NCBI RefSeq assembly: GCF_019456655.1
Contig: NZ_CP080332.1
Span: forward strand, 62,001 to 126,000
Direction of reading: 5' to 3'
Source of the DNA: Mycolicibacterium diernhoferi
Lineage (GTDB): Bacteria; Actinomycetota; Actinomycetes; Mycobacteriales; Mycobacteriaceae
Length of the DNA: 64,000 nt
Positions 40,972 to 49,219 of the stretch are shown piece by piece (positions within the stretch are counted from its first letter, which is position 1; each line of letters opens with the position of its first letter). The translations under genes and the position numbers were made by a program. The notes beneath the pieces were generated by a model. The model worked only from the letters and a program-made list of their open reading frames with translations, had not been told where the DNA came from and did not search any database.

Positions 40972-42060
40972 ATGACCACTTCCTACAGCCCCACTCCGCT
41001 GATCACCTCGGGTATCGAGCGTGTTCGTGATTATGTTCTGGGTCTTGATGAGCCGGCGGCGTGGCGTGCCGAGGAGCTCGAAAGCCGGCGTAGTACCTGG
41101 GATCTGGCGCTCACTGATGGTGAGAGTGCGATGCTGGGGGAACTGGCCGAGGAGGCCACCGAGAAGTTCGGTCAGTGGTCGGCCGGTAACGGTTCCCGCG
41201 AGCAGTGGAAGCAGTTGGCGACGCCGTTGGCGAAGTACTTCTCCACGGTCGAGCATTCTCTGGAGGGCGGGACCGGGATCGCGCTGTTGCGCAACCTGCC
41301 GGTACGCACCGCCGACGCCGAACTGCCGTACAACGAGAACCTGTTGTGGCTGATCGGCGCCGCGATCGGGCAGCCGGTCAACCAGATGGGCGGCGGCACT
41401 CTGCTTGCCTCCCTCGCGCAGCGCGAGAAGGCCCGTCCGGACCACGTGCGCCCGGAGAACACCAACGAGGGTCTGGGTTTTCACACCGATGGTTCGGATC
41501 TGTTGATGCTCATGTGTATCCGGCAGGCGATGGTGGGTGGCAACTCGGTGGTGTCCAGCTCGGCGCGCACCGTCAAGGAGATCGCCCGCCGCTACCCCGA
41601 ACTGCTGCCCGCGCTGTTCGAGGACTATTTCCCCTTCGACCGGCAGATGGAGATTCTCGACGGCGACACCACCTACTACCTGAGCCGGCTGTGCACGATC
41701 GTCGACGGCAAGATCACCACCCGCTACGTGCGCTCGCTCATGGACGGCGCCCTGTACCGGGGCGATTGCCCTCCGCTGACCGAGCGGCAGATGCGCCTGA
41801 TGGACGTGTTCGACGAGATCTCCAATGAAGGTGGTATCGAGGTCGGATTCGGGTCGGGGGACATGGTGATCGCCAACAATTACAGCGTGATGCACGGCCG
41901 TTCCGAGTTCATCGATTCCGAGGACGAGACACAGCGTCGCCTGCTCGTACGACTTTGGCTGGCAATGGAAAACGGACGCCCGCTGCCGTTCGACTTCGAC
42001 CGCGGTGTCAACCACGACGGCGTCGCTCGCGGTGGCGTCCCGTACATCAATGTCTGCTGA
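40972..42060 (+). CDS. TauD/TfdA-type Fe(II)/2-oxoglutarate dioxygenase
   Basis: A 362-residue dioxygenase starting at ATG 40972 with AGGAGAG upstream. The iron site is HTDGSD (His-x-Asp, near residue 171) and a distal histidine in NYSVMHGRSEF; Arg in RRLLVRLWLAM can bind the 2-oxoglutarate carboxylate. The fold matches the TauD/TfdA (clavaminate synthase-like) family, which hydroxylates alkyl or amine carbons next to a heteroatom. It is downstream of regulatory cassette copy 2 and so probably works with the hydrolase/ABC operon. The first residues (MTTSYSPTPLITSGIERVRD) are duplicated in the remnant at 40579. Confidence 0.86.
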   Translation: MTTSYSPTPLITSGIERVRDYVLGLDEPAAWRAEELESRRSTWDLALTDGESAMLGELAEEATEKFGQWSAGNGSREQWKQLATPLAKYFSTVEHSLEGGTGIALLRNLPVRTADAELPYNENLLWLIGAAIGQPVNQMGGGTLLASLAQREKARPDHVRPENTNEGLGFHTDGSDLLMLMCIRQAMVGGNSVVSSSARTVKEIARRYPELLPALFEDYFPFDRQMEILDGDTTYYLSRLCTIVDGKITTRYVRSLMDGALYRGDCPPLTERQMRLMDVFDEISNEGGIEVGFGSGDMVIANNYSVMHGRSEFIDSEDETQRRLLVRLWLAMENGRPLPFDFDRGVNHDGVARGGVPYINVC

Positions 42061-42259
42061 GTGGACCTGACGACTTCTCTGACTCGATCGCGGTGGCTGG
42101 CCGGGGGATCTATCGGCCGGTCAGCCCCCAGGCCGAGTAGCGCCACTCCGCCACTTCGACGGAGGTTCTGGATCGCCGGTGTGCCAGCCACAACAGCGCG
42201 GACCGTGACTCGGTGACCCTCGGCCCGCGCTATCGACCGAGCGGGGTTGACCGGTGGCG

Positions 42260-42862
42260 CTACGAGACGTTGAAGACCCCGGAGTCAATCGCTGCCTGGA
42301 TTGTCGCGACGAGCTTGTCCGCCTGCTTTGACGACTGTCTGGTCTGCAGCATTTGGTGCTGAATGATGAACCCGTCGATCAGTGTCAGCAGCATCCGACC
42401 TAGTGCGTCATAGTCGTACTCGGGCTCGTCGTCGCGCCTCGCCTGGCGGCACAGGCCGCCCAGGTGTTTTATCCAGGTGCGGTAGGTCTTCTTGGGTATG
42501 TGTGCGAACTCGCCGGACCGGATGGCCCAGATGGAAACCTCGTAATCGGTGAGCCGATCTTCGAAGGTGTGCAGCGCCCAGGCCGCGGTTTCCCGCAGAA
42601 TCGCCGCGGCGGCCGCGCTAACGCCCATACCGGGGGAGACGGACTCCTCCAAGCGGGTCCTGCCTTCGACTCCGAGGGTCTCCATGACCATCTCGTAGAG
42701 TTCATCCTTACCGCGGAAGCAGTAGTGCAGACTGGCGAGCGGAGCGCCGGCTTCGTCCGCGATACGCCGGGTGGTTGCGTTGGTGACTCCGTGTTCGCGG
42801 ATAACCCGCGTCGCAGCAGCCACTAACTGTTTTCTGCGCTCTTCCGTCGACACATAAGCCAC
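42260..42862 (-). CDS. TetR-family regulator next to pntAB
   Basis: A 200-residue regulator starting at ATG 42862. The HTH (about residues 10-56) has NATTRRIADEAGAPLASLHY and CFRGKDELYEMVM. The C-terminal domain (ALGRMLLTLIDGFIIQHQML) is of the BetI/RutR-like type. It is divergent from pntA. The TGGTCA-GA-TGACCA palindrome lies 105 bases upstream of its start, between the two genes, and variants of it occur at five more promoters up to 62 kb. It is the nearest candidate regulator for all of them. Confidence 0.87.
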   Translation of the reverse strand: MAYVSTEERRKQLVAAATRVIREHGVTNATTRRIADEAGAPLASLHYCFRGKDELYEMVMETLGVEGRTRLEESVSPGMGVSAAAAAILRETAAWALHTFEDRLTDYEVSIWAIRSGEFAHIPKKTYRTWIKHLGGLCRQARRDDEPEYDYDALGRMLLTLIDGFIIQHQMLQTRQSSKQADKLVATIQAAIDSGVFNVS

Positions 42863-42967
42863 AGCACGAGTTTACGGGCAAATCTCCGAGAACCGACCAC
42901 TGACTGGGTCAGGCGTCCGCCGAATCGTGCCGTGTGGGTCCGCCATCCGAGTCATGGTCAATCAACC

Positions 42968-42990
42968 TGGTCAGATGACCATGTTACTGT
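42968..42990 (+). promoter_or_regulatory. TGGTCA-N2-TGACCA palindrome and -10 box of leaderless pntA (site 1)
   Basis: TGGTCA-GA-TGACCA (42968-42981) is a perfect palindrome. TACTGT (42985-42990) is a -10 box whose end lies only six bases before the pntA ATG at 42997, so the mRNA should be leaderless; no ribosome site is present. The palindrome covers the -35/-10 spacer, so binding would block transcription. Confidence 0.72.
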
Positions 42991-42996
42991 GTCGCG

Positions 42997-44523
42997 ATGA
43001 TCGTCGGGATACCGCGTGAGTCCCTACCTGGTGAGACGCGCGTCGCTGCGACACCGCAGAGCGTCGGGCAGATTATCAAGCTCGGCTACACAGTAGTCGT
43101 CGAAAGTGGAGCGGGCGCCGCGTCCAGCTTCTCCGACGCCGCCTATGTGGAGGCCGGGGCCACCATCGGATCGCCCTGGAACGCCGATGTGGTGCTGAAG
43201 GTGAATGCGCCGGATGACTCCGAGATCGCCGCGGTGCGTGACGGGGCGACGGTGGTCGGTCTGATTTCGCCGGCGCTGCGTCCGGATCTGGTGGAGAAGT
43301 TGTCGTCCCGGCCGATCACGGTGCTGGCGATGGATGCGGTGCCGCGGATCTCGCGGGCGCAGTCGTTGGATGTGTTGTCCTCGATGGCCAATATCGCCGG
43401 CTACCGGGCGGTGGTGGAGGCCGCGCACGCCTTCGGCCGGTTCTTCACCGGTCAGGTCACCGCGGCGGGCAAGGTGCCCCCGGCCAAGGTGCTCGTCGTC
43501 GGCGCCGGGGTGGCCGGGCTGGCCGCCATCGGCGCCGCGGGCAGCCTGGGTGCGATCGTGAAGGCCACCGACCCGCGCCCGGAGGTGGCCGATCAGGTCG
43601 CCTCACTCGGTGGGGAGTACGTGTCGGTGGATCCGGCTGCGGCCGAGGTGTCGGCCACCGGCTACGCCAAGGAGATGGACGACGATTACAAGGCCCGCGA
43701 AGCCGCCTTGTATGCCGAGCTGGCCGCCGACGTCGACATCATCATCACCACCGCGTTGATCCCGGGCCGGCCCGCGCCGCGCATCATCACCGCCGAGATG
43801 GTGGCCTCGATGAAACCGGGTTCGGTGATCGTGGACATGGCCGCGGCCAACGGCGGCAACGTCGAGGGCACCGTCAAGGATGAGGCGATCCTCACCGACA
43901 ACGGGGTGCGGATCATCGGCTACACCGATCTGGCCGGCCGGCTGCCCGCCCAGGCCTCCCAGCTCTATGGCACCAACCTGGTGAACCTGCTCAAGCTGCT
44001 CACCCCGGAGAAGGACGGGGTGCTCACCCTCGACTTCGACGACGTGGTGCAGCGCTCGATCACCGTGGTCCGCGACGGGCAGAGCACCTGGCCCCCGCCG
44101 CCGGTGCAGGTCTCCGCGGCTCCTGCCGCCGCGACCGCGGCCGCGGCCCCGGTGGTCAAAGAACCCAAGAAGCCGATGAGCACCGCACGTCGGCTGGGGT
44201 TGACGTTCGCCGCGGCGGCGGCGCTGTTCGCGTTCATCGCGATCTCGCCGGCCGCGCTGCAGGTGCACCTGGTGGTGTTCGCGCTGGCGATCGTCATCGG
44301 CTACTACGTGATCGGCAATGTGCACCACGCCCTGCACACCCCGCTGATGTCGGTGACCAACGCGATCTCCGGGATCATCGTCGTCGGCGCGCTGCTGCAG
44401 ATCGGCCAAGGCGATACCGCCATCACCGCGCTGGCGTTCGTGGCCATCCTGCTGGCCAGCATCAACGTCTTCGGTGGCTTCGCGGTGACCCGCCGCATGC
44501 TCGCGATGTTCTCCCGCAGCTAG
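42997..44523 (+). CDS. pntA: NAD(P) transhydrogenase subunit alpha
   Basis: A 508-residue single-chain alpha subunit. Residues 1-365 are the NAD(H)-binding domain I, with the Rossmann motif [20 protein letters not shown] and [17 protein letters not shown]; after an Ala/Pro linker ([16 protein letters not shown]) come four membrane helices from [20 protein letters not shown]. Many mycobacteria have this as two genes (pntAa, pntAb), so a single ORF is noteworthy. With PntB it uses the proton gradient to reduce NADP+ with NADH. NADPH supply for the monooxygenase and reductases of the neighbouring catabolic genes is the likely reason for co-regulation. Confidence 0.93.
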   Translation: MIVGIPRESLPGETRVAATPQSVGQIIKLGYTVVVESGAGAASSFSDAAYVEAGATIGSPWNADVVLKVNAPDDSEIAAVRDGATVVGLISPALRPDLVEKLSSRPITVLAMDAVPRISRAQSLDVLSSMANIAGYRAVVEAAHAFGRFFTGQVTAAGKVPPAKVLVVGAGVAGLAAIGAAGSLGAIVKATDPRPEVADQVASLGGEYVSVDPAAAEVSATGYAKEMDDDYKAREAALYAELAADVDIIITTALIPGRPAPRIITAEMVASMKPGSVIVDMAAANGGNVEGTVKDEAILTDNGVRIIGYTDLAGRLPAQASQLYGTNLVNLLKLLTPEKDGVLTLDFDDVVQRSITVVRDGQSTWPPPPVQVSAAPAAATAAAAPVVKEPKKPMSTARRLGLTFAAAAALFAFIAISPAALQVHLVVFALAIVIGYYVIGNVHHALHTPLMSVTNAISGIIVVGALLQIGQGDTAITALAFVAILLASINVFGGFAVTRRMLAMFSRS

Positions 44524-44538
44524 AACGGAAACTGTCTG

Positions 44539-45960
44539 ATGTTCAGGATTGAAAACGTTGCCACCGCAGCGTATCTGGTTGCAGCTTTGCTGTTCATTCT
44601 TGCCTTGGCAGGCCTCTCAAGGCATGAGACATCAAGAGCTGGAAATACTTTCGGTATGGCGGGGATGGTGGTGGCGCTCATGGCGACCATCATCCTGGCG
44701 GTACACGGGCAGATCGAGCCGCTGGGTCTGGGCCTGCTGATCGGCGCGATGATCGTCGGTGCGGCGATCGGGCTGTGGCGGGCGCGGGTCGTGGAAATGA
44801 CCGGCATGCCCGAACTCATCGCGCTGCTGCACTCGTTTGTGGGCCTGGCCGCGGTCCTCGTCGGCTGGAACGGCTACCTGCACATCGAGGCCCACCCCGA
44901 CGGCGCGGACACCGCCGCGATGGCCGCCGAGGGCATGCTCGGCATCCACTCGGCCGAAGTCTTCATCGGCGTGTTCATCGGCGCGGTCACCTTCACCGGG
45001 TCGATCGTGGCCAACCTGAAGCTCTCGGCGCGGATGAAGTCCTCCCCGCTGATGCTGCCCGGCAAGAACTACCTCAACATCGGCGCCCTGCTGGTGTTCT
45101 TCGCCCTCACCGTCTGGTTCGTCATCGACCCGCAACTGTGGCTGCTCATCGTGGTCACCGTGCTCGCCCTGCTGCTGGGCTGGCACCTGGTCGCGAGCAT
45201 CGGCGGCGGCGACATGCCGGTGGTGGTGTCGATGCTCAACAGCTACTCGGGCTGGGCCGCGGCGGCATCGGGGTTCCTGCTCGGCAACGACCTGCTGATC
45301 ATCACCGGCGCGCTGGTCGGCTCCTCCGGTGCCTACCTGTCCTACATCATGTGCAAGGCGATGAACCGCTCGTTCCTCTCCGTCATCGCCGGCGGCTTCG
45401 GGATCGAGGCCGGCCCGGCCGAGGACAAGGACTACGGCGAGCACCGCGAGATCACCGCCGAAGCCGCCGCCGAACTGCTGGCCTCCGCCTCCTCGGTGGT
45501 CATCACCCCCGGCTACGGCATGGCCGTCGCCCAGGCCCAGTACGGGGTCGCCGATCTGACCCGCAAGCTGCGCGAACGCGGCGTCGACGTGCGGTTCGGC
45601 ATCCACCCCGTCGCCGGCCGGCTGCCCGGGCACATGAACGTGCTGCTGGCCGAGGCCAAAGTCCCCTACGACATCGTGCTGGAGATGGACGAGATCAACG
45701 ACGACTTCGAGGCCACCTCGGTCGTGCTCGTCATCGGCGCCAACGACACCGTCAACCCCGCCGCCTCCGAAGACCCCAGCTCCCCGATCGCCGGCATGCC
45801 CGTCCTGACCGTGTGGAACGCCGAGAACGTCATCGTCTTCAAACGCTCCATGGCCTCCGGCTACGCCGGGGTGCAAAACCCGCTGTTCTTCCGGGACAAC
45901 ACCCAGATGCTCTTCGGCGACGCCAAGGACCGCGTCGACGCCATCAACGCCGCCCTCTGA
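44539..45960 (+). CDS. pntB: NAD(P) transhydrogenase subunit beta
   Basis: A 473-residue beta subunit. The first part has about nine membrane helices ([38 protein letters not shown] and others). The NADP(H)-binding domain III follows with [54 protein letters not shown] and [14 protein letters not shown]. It starts 15 bases after pntA. It completes the proton-translocating transhydrogenase. A strong bidirectional terminator follows. Confidence 0.93.
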   Translation: MFRIENVATAAYLVAALLFILALAGLSRHETSRAGNTFGMAGMVVALMATIILAVHGQIEPLGLGLLIGAMIVGAAIGLWRARVVEMTGMPELIALLHSFVGLAAVLVGWNGYLHIEAHPDGADTAAMAAEGMLGIHSAEVFIGVFIGAVTFTGSIVANLKLSARMKSSPLMLPGKNYLNIGALLVFFALTVWFVIDPQLWLLIVVTVLALLLGWHLVASIGGGDMPVVVSMLNSYSGWAAAASGFLLGNDLLIITGALVGSSGAYLSYIMCKAMNRSFLSVIAGGFGIEAGPAEDKDYGEHREITAEAAAELLASASSVVITPGYGMAVAQAQYGVADLTRKLRERGVDVRFGIHPVAGRLPGHMNVLLAEAKVPYDIVLEMDEINDDFEATSVVLVIGANDTVNPAASEDPSSPIAGMPVLTVWNAENVIVFKRSMASGYAGVQNPLFFRDNTQMLFGDAKDRVDAINAAL

Positions 45961-45979
45961 TCACCGACTGATCGTCGAT

Positions 45980-46021
45980 GAAGAAGGGCCGCCCCGAAAC
46001 AGATCGGGGCGGCCCTTCTTC
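45980..46021. terminator. Bidirectional terminator after pntB
   Basis: A perfect 17-base stem (GAAGAAGGGCCGCCCCG paired with CGGGGCGGCCCTTCTTC) around a short loop lies between pntB and the convergent aldehyde dehydrogenase. TCTTTT follows on the plus strand. Confidence 0.85.
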
Positions 46022-46052
46022 TGGTCTTTTCGGTAGTTGGCCCGGTCGGGCC

Positions 46053-47531
46053 TCAGCGCATTACGAAGGGGCTGGCGGTCGGAGCTCCGGTGTTGATCCA
46101 GACCGACTTTGTGTCGAGGTACTCGTCGATGGCATGCAGCCCGTTCTCACGTCCGATCCCGGAATCCTTCATGCCGCCGAACGGTGCCATGAAGCTGACC
46201 GCCCGGTAGGTGTTGACCCAGACCGTCCCCGACGTAATACGTTCGGACATCCGGAATGCGCGCGCGATGTCGGACGTCCACACCCCTGCGCCGAGGCCGA
46301 AGCGTACGTCGTTGGCGATGGCGAGCGCGTCTTCCTCGTCGTGGAACGGGATGACCGACAGGACCGGGCCGAACACCTCTTCCTGGGCGATGCGCATCCC
46401 ATTGCGCACATTCGTCAGAATCGTCGGCTCCACGAACCGGCCCCGGCCACATTCCGGTCGATCTGCTGCGCGGCCGCCGAGTGCAACGTCGGCACCCTCG
46501 CTCTTGGCGATGGCGATGTAGTCGAGCACCTTGGCGTACTGCGGCTCGGTGGTGATGGGTCCGACGTCCGTGGATTCGTGCATGGGATCTCCCATGCGTG
46601 CAGACCGGGCGAGTTCGACCAAGCCGCTGACGAATTCGTCATGGATGGTGTCCTGGACGAGTAGACGGGATCCGGCGATGCAGGTCTGACCGGTGGCCGC
46701 GAAGATTCCGGAGATCACCCCGTTCTTCGCCGCGTCCAGGTCGGCGTCGGCGAAGACGATGTTCGGTGACTTGCCGCCGAGTTCGAGACTGACGTGCTTC
46801 AACTTCTCGGCGGCCGCGACGTTGATCTGGCGGCCGGTCACATCGGAACCGGTGAAGCTGACCGACGCAATCAGGGGGTGCTCCACCAGCGGCGCGCCGA
46901 CGTCCCGGCCGTATCCGCTGACGACGTTGACCACGCCCGGCGGAAGTCCTGCGTCATTCAGCAGGGCGGCGAACTCCAGAGTGGACGCCGACGTGAATTC
47001 GGACGGCTTGATCACCGCCGTGCAACCGGCGGCCAAGGCCGGCGCCAGCTTCCAGGCGAGCAGCATGAGCGGACTGTTCCACGGGGTGATGATCCCGACG
47101 ACTCCGCGTGGTTGCCTCTGGGTGTAGAGGAAGTAGCCCTTCTTGTCCACGGGCACAACGGTGCCCTCGATCTTGTCCGCGAGTCCACCGAAGTAGTAGA
47201 ACCATTGCGGTAGATAGGCCAACTGGCCGTACATCTCGCTGAACAGCTTGCCGTTGTCCAGGACTTCGACCTTGGCCAGCTGCTCAGCGCGTTCAGCGAT
47301 GACGTCACCGATCCGACGCAGGATTGCTCCGCGCTGGGTCGGAGTCATGTCGGACCACGGCCCGTTGTGGAACGCGTCGTGTGCGGCTCTGGCCGCCTTG
47401 TCCACATCTTCGGCGTTGCCCTCGGGGATCTGTGCCCACGGTTCGGCGGTGTACGGATTCTCGCTATCGAACCAGCTTCCCGACGCCGGGGTGACGTGTT
47501 CCCCGCCAATGAATAGATCGTATTTCTTCAC
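46053..47531 (-). CDS. NAD(P)-dependent aldehyde dehydrogenase
   Basis: A 492-residue ALDH of normal length. Motifs in order: WNSPLMLLAWKLAPALAAG, FTGSDVTGRQI, the general base Glu in VSLELGGKSPN, the nucleophile Cys in ATGQTCIAGSRLL and EEVFGPVLSVIPF, ending in NGLHAIDEYLDTKSVW. The Rossmann domain and active-site motifs are intact. It oxidises an aldehyde to the acid, possibly from the FAD amine oxidase at 62 kb. The palindrome at 47644 and a TTGACA box form its upstream control region. Confidence 0.9.
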   Translation of the reverse strand: MKKYDLFIGGEHVTPASGSWFDSENPYTAEPWAQIPEGNAEDVDKAARAAHDAFHNGPWSDMTPTQRGAILRRIGDVIAERAEQLAKVEVLDNGKLFSEMYGQLAYLPQWFYYFGGLADKIEGTVVPVDKKGYFLYTQRQPRGVVGIITPWNSPLMLLAWKLAPALAAGCTAVIKPSEFTSASTLEFAALLNDAGLPPGVVNVVSGYGRDVGAPLVEHPLIASVSFTGSDVTGRQINVAAAEKLKHVSLELGGKSPNIVFADADLDAAKNGVISGIFAATGQTCIAGSRLLVQDTIHDEFVSGLVELARSARMGDPMHESTDVGPITTEPQYAKVLDYIAIAKSEGADVALGGRAADRPECGRGRFVEPTILTNVRNGMRIAQEEVFGPVLSVIPFHDEEDALAIANDVRFGLGAGVWTSDIARAFRMSERITSGTVWVNTYRAVSFMAPFGGMKDSGIGRENGLHAIDEYLDTKSVWINTGAPTASPFVMR

Positions 47532-47643
47532 TAGCTGCCCCTTAGATGTTGGGAATTCGGTCGGGTGAAGCGAGCCCAGGGTTCTGCCTTATCAGTCGCA
47601 TGCGTCGCGAAACAGCAATGAAATGGCCGATGCTCGTCGAATC

Positions 47644-47703
47644 AGGTCAAATGACCAACTCCGCTTCGGCGTCATTCAAGTCGACTCTCGCACTGCTGTC
47701 AAG
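47644..47703 (-). promoter_or_regulatory. TTGACA promoter plus AGGTCA-AA-TGACCA palindrome (site 2)
   Basis: On the minus strand TTGACA (47703-47698) is followed, 17 bases on, by TTGAAT. The palindrome AGGTCA-AA-TGACCA (47644-47657) starts 40 bases after the -35 box, so it would sit just after the transcription start of the aldehyde dehydrogenase gene (start 47531). Confidence 0.7.
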
Positions 47704-47753
47704 GGATGCGGCAGCAATTTTGGATCCTCGCGAACCAGGGCGTGCCACCACGC

Positions 47754-47812
47754 AGAAGAGGCGTCGCCGCCGCCCGGGCAGGGCGGCGACGACGCCTCTT
47801 CTCGTTCGGCCT
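47754..47812. terminator. Terminator after the SDR gene
   Basis: AGAAGAGGCGTCG and CGCCGCCC pair with GGGCGGCG and CGACGCCTCTTCT, a stem of over 20 pairs with one bulged base, 15 bases beyond the minus-strand SDR stop. It insulates the SDR from the aldehyde dehydrogenase control region. Confidence 0.75.
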
Positions 47813-47826
47813 GGGTTGCGACAGAT

Positions 47827-48687
47827 TCAGTCGACCGGAGACTGGTTCACGCGGTTCATGATGGAGTGCCCGGCATCAACCGGCATGATGACACCGGTCA
47901 GGATCGAGGCCGCGCCGGACAGCAGGAAGGCGACAACCTTGCTGACCTCGTCTGACTGAATCCCCTTGTTCCCCTTCAGGATGGCGTAGTGGCGCGCGGC
48001 CTGAATCAGGTCGTCGGGAGATCCGTTCGGCTGGCCGGACATCACGTCGTAGGCATCCTGCCAATGGTGCATGTCCGTATCGATGAATCCGGGGCAGATG
48101 GCGTTGACGGTGATGCCATGCGGGCCGAGTTCGAGTGCGGCGTTCCGCAGTAGTCCGATGATGCCGTGCTTGGTCACCGAATAGGGCGCACCCCCCGCCA
48201 TACCCTCGTCCAGCCCGAGCACCGACGACACCAGAACGATCGAACCCTTGTTGCGTTCGATCATGCGGGGGATGGCTGCTTGAATCGTATTCCACGGACC
48301 GGTCAGATTGATGGCCAGTGTCTCGGACCACGCGACCTCGGTGGTGTCCTCGATGGATGCGATCTCGCCCCAGATGCCGGCATTCGCGACGACCATGTCC
48401 ACCGGCCCGAACTCGGACTCGGCCGCCTGCACCGCCTTGTCGAGATCGGCTCGGGAGCGCACGTCACCGGCAATGGCGATGGCGCGGCCACCGTCACGGC
48501 GGATCTGGGCGGCAACCTCTTCGGTCTGCTCGGCGGTCGCCAACGGGTACTTGACCGATTGCACCGCCTGAGGTCCGTCGAAGAGGGCCACCGCAGCGCC
48601 ACGTGCCGCGAGTTCGCGCGCGTGGGCCGCACCCTGTCCGCGTCCGGCCCCGGTGATGAGCGCTGTGCTTCCGATCAGATCATTCAT
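47827..48687 (-). CDS. SDR, mycofactocin-type oxidoreductase
   Basis: A 286-residue SDR starting at ATG 48687 with AAAGGAG upstream. TALITGAGRGQGAAHA is the cofactor motif; the extra segment DGPQAVQSVKYPLATAEQTE after beta-2, then DVRSRADL, is typical of mycofactocin-coupled SDRs, which keep NAD(H) bound and pass electrons to mycofactocin. NAGIWGEI, VSSVLGL and YSVTKHGI are the structural and catalytic motifs. Mycofactocin coupling is inferred only from this insertion; no mycofactocin biosynthesis gene is in the window. Site 3 of the TGGTCA palindrome is upstream. Confidence 0.83.
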   Translation of the reverse strand: MNDLIGSTALITGAGRGQGAAHARELAARGAAVALFDGPQAVQSVKYPLATAEQTEEVAAQIRRDGGRAIAIAGDVRSRADLDKAVQAAESEFGPVDMVVANAGIWGEIASIEDTTEVAWSETLAINLTGPWNTIQAAIPRMIERNKGSIVLVSSVLGLDEGMAGGAPYSVTKHGIIGLLRNAALELGPHGITVNAICPGFIDTDMHHWQDAYDVMSGQPNGSPDDLIQAARHYAILKGNKGIQSDEVSKVVAFLLSGAASILTGVIMPVDAGHSIMNRVNQSPVD

Positions 48688-48862
48688 CTTTGTTGTAACT
48701 CCTTTACTAGTGGAGGATCGGAATCGCTGGTCCGATCGTGGACGGCCTTTTCGGGACAGGTTGCTGTCGTCTGAACCGACGATGACGTCGGACCTCAAAG
48801 CGCATACGTGGCCGGCGCCCTGCTCGCCGACGGCGCCGATTCCGGCCGACGGAACACCAACT

Positions 48863-48920
48863 TGGTCAAGTGACCTAATCGGGTGAACTGGACGATGCCC
48901 CACGTGGTGTCGTCTGTCAA
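48863..48920 (-). promoter_or_regulatory. TTGACA promoter plus TGGTCA-AG-TGACCT palindrome (site 3)
   Basis: On the minus strand TTGACA (48920-48915) is followed 38 bases later by AGGTCA-CT-TGACCA (48876-48863). This repeats the arrangement of sites 2, 4, 5 and 6 and lies about 180 bases before the SDR start at 48687. Confidence 0.7.
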
Positions 48921-49027
48921 GCGGAAGGACTCGCCGTCTGGGGGAGGCGAAGCGCAGGACTGTGTGGCGCGCACCTGTGGCGATTGTTTCGGCCATGTTG
49001 CAGGTGTTCGGGCGACCAACTTTTCTC
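48921..49027. other. Core of a 532-base gene-free divergent region (48688-49219)
   Basis: The region between the SDR start (48687) and the monooxygenase start (49220) has no credible gene. It holds two divergent TTGACA promoters (sites 3 and 4), each with its own palindrome, and long 5' leaders of about 180 and 140 bases. No riboswitch-like structure was recognised in the leaders. Confidence 0.45.
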
Positions 49028-49082
49028 TTGACAGTGATCCGCACCGCAGTGAAGATGGTCGAACAACATAGTCAATTGACCG
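49028..49082 (+). promoter_or_regulatory. TTGACA promoter plus TAGTCA-AT-TGACCG palindrome (site 4)
   Basis: TTGACA (49028-49033) is followed, 35 bases on, by TAGTCA-AT-TGACCG (49069-49082). The site is also nested in a larger inverted repeat, CATAGTC and GACTATG. It lies about 140 bases before the flavin monooxygenase start at 49220. Confidence 0.7.
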
Positions 49083-49219
49083 ACTATGGCGAGAACTTCC
49101 TCGTCAGAAGAGCGAGGGGTGCGATGCCGAGTGAAGGTCGACCAAAACGATCGGGATCGGCGATTGCTGTCCCACGTCGAACCATCCTGTCCACGCCTAT
49201 CTGAATACGAAGGACCACG

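Noticed and set aside
42900..42914. CTGAC-TGG-GTCAG inverted repeat before the TetR gene
   Set aside because: Five-base arms with a different spacing from the TGGTCA-N2-TGACCA family; too weak to call.
44632..45876. 414-codon minus-strand frame opposite pntB
   Set aside because: Low-complexity Asp/Gly/His-rich translation produced by GC-rich codons of pntB.
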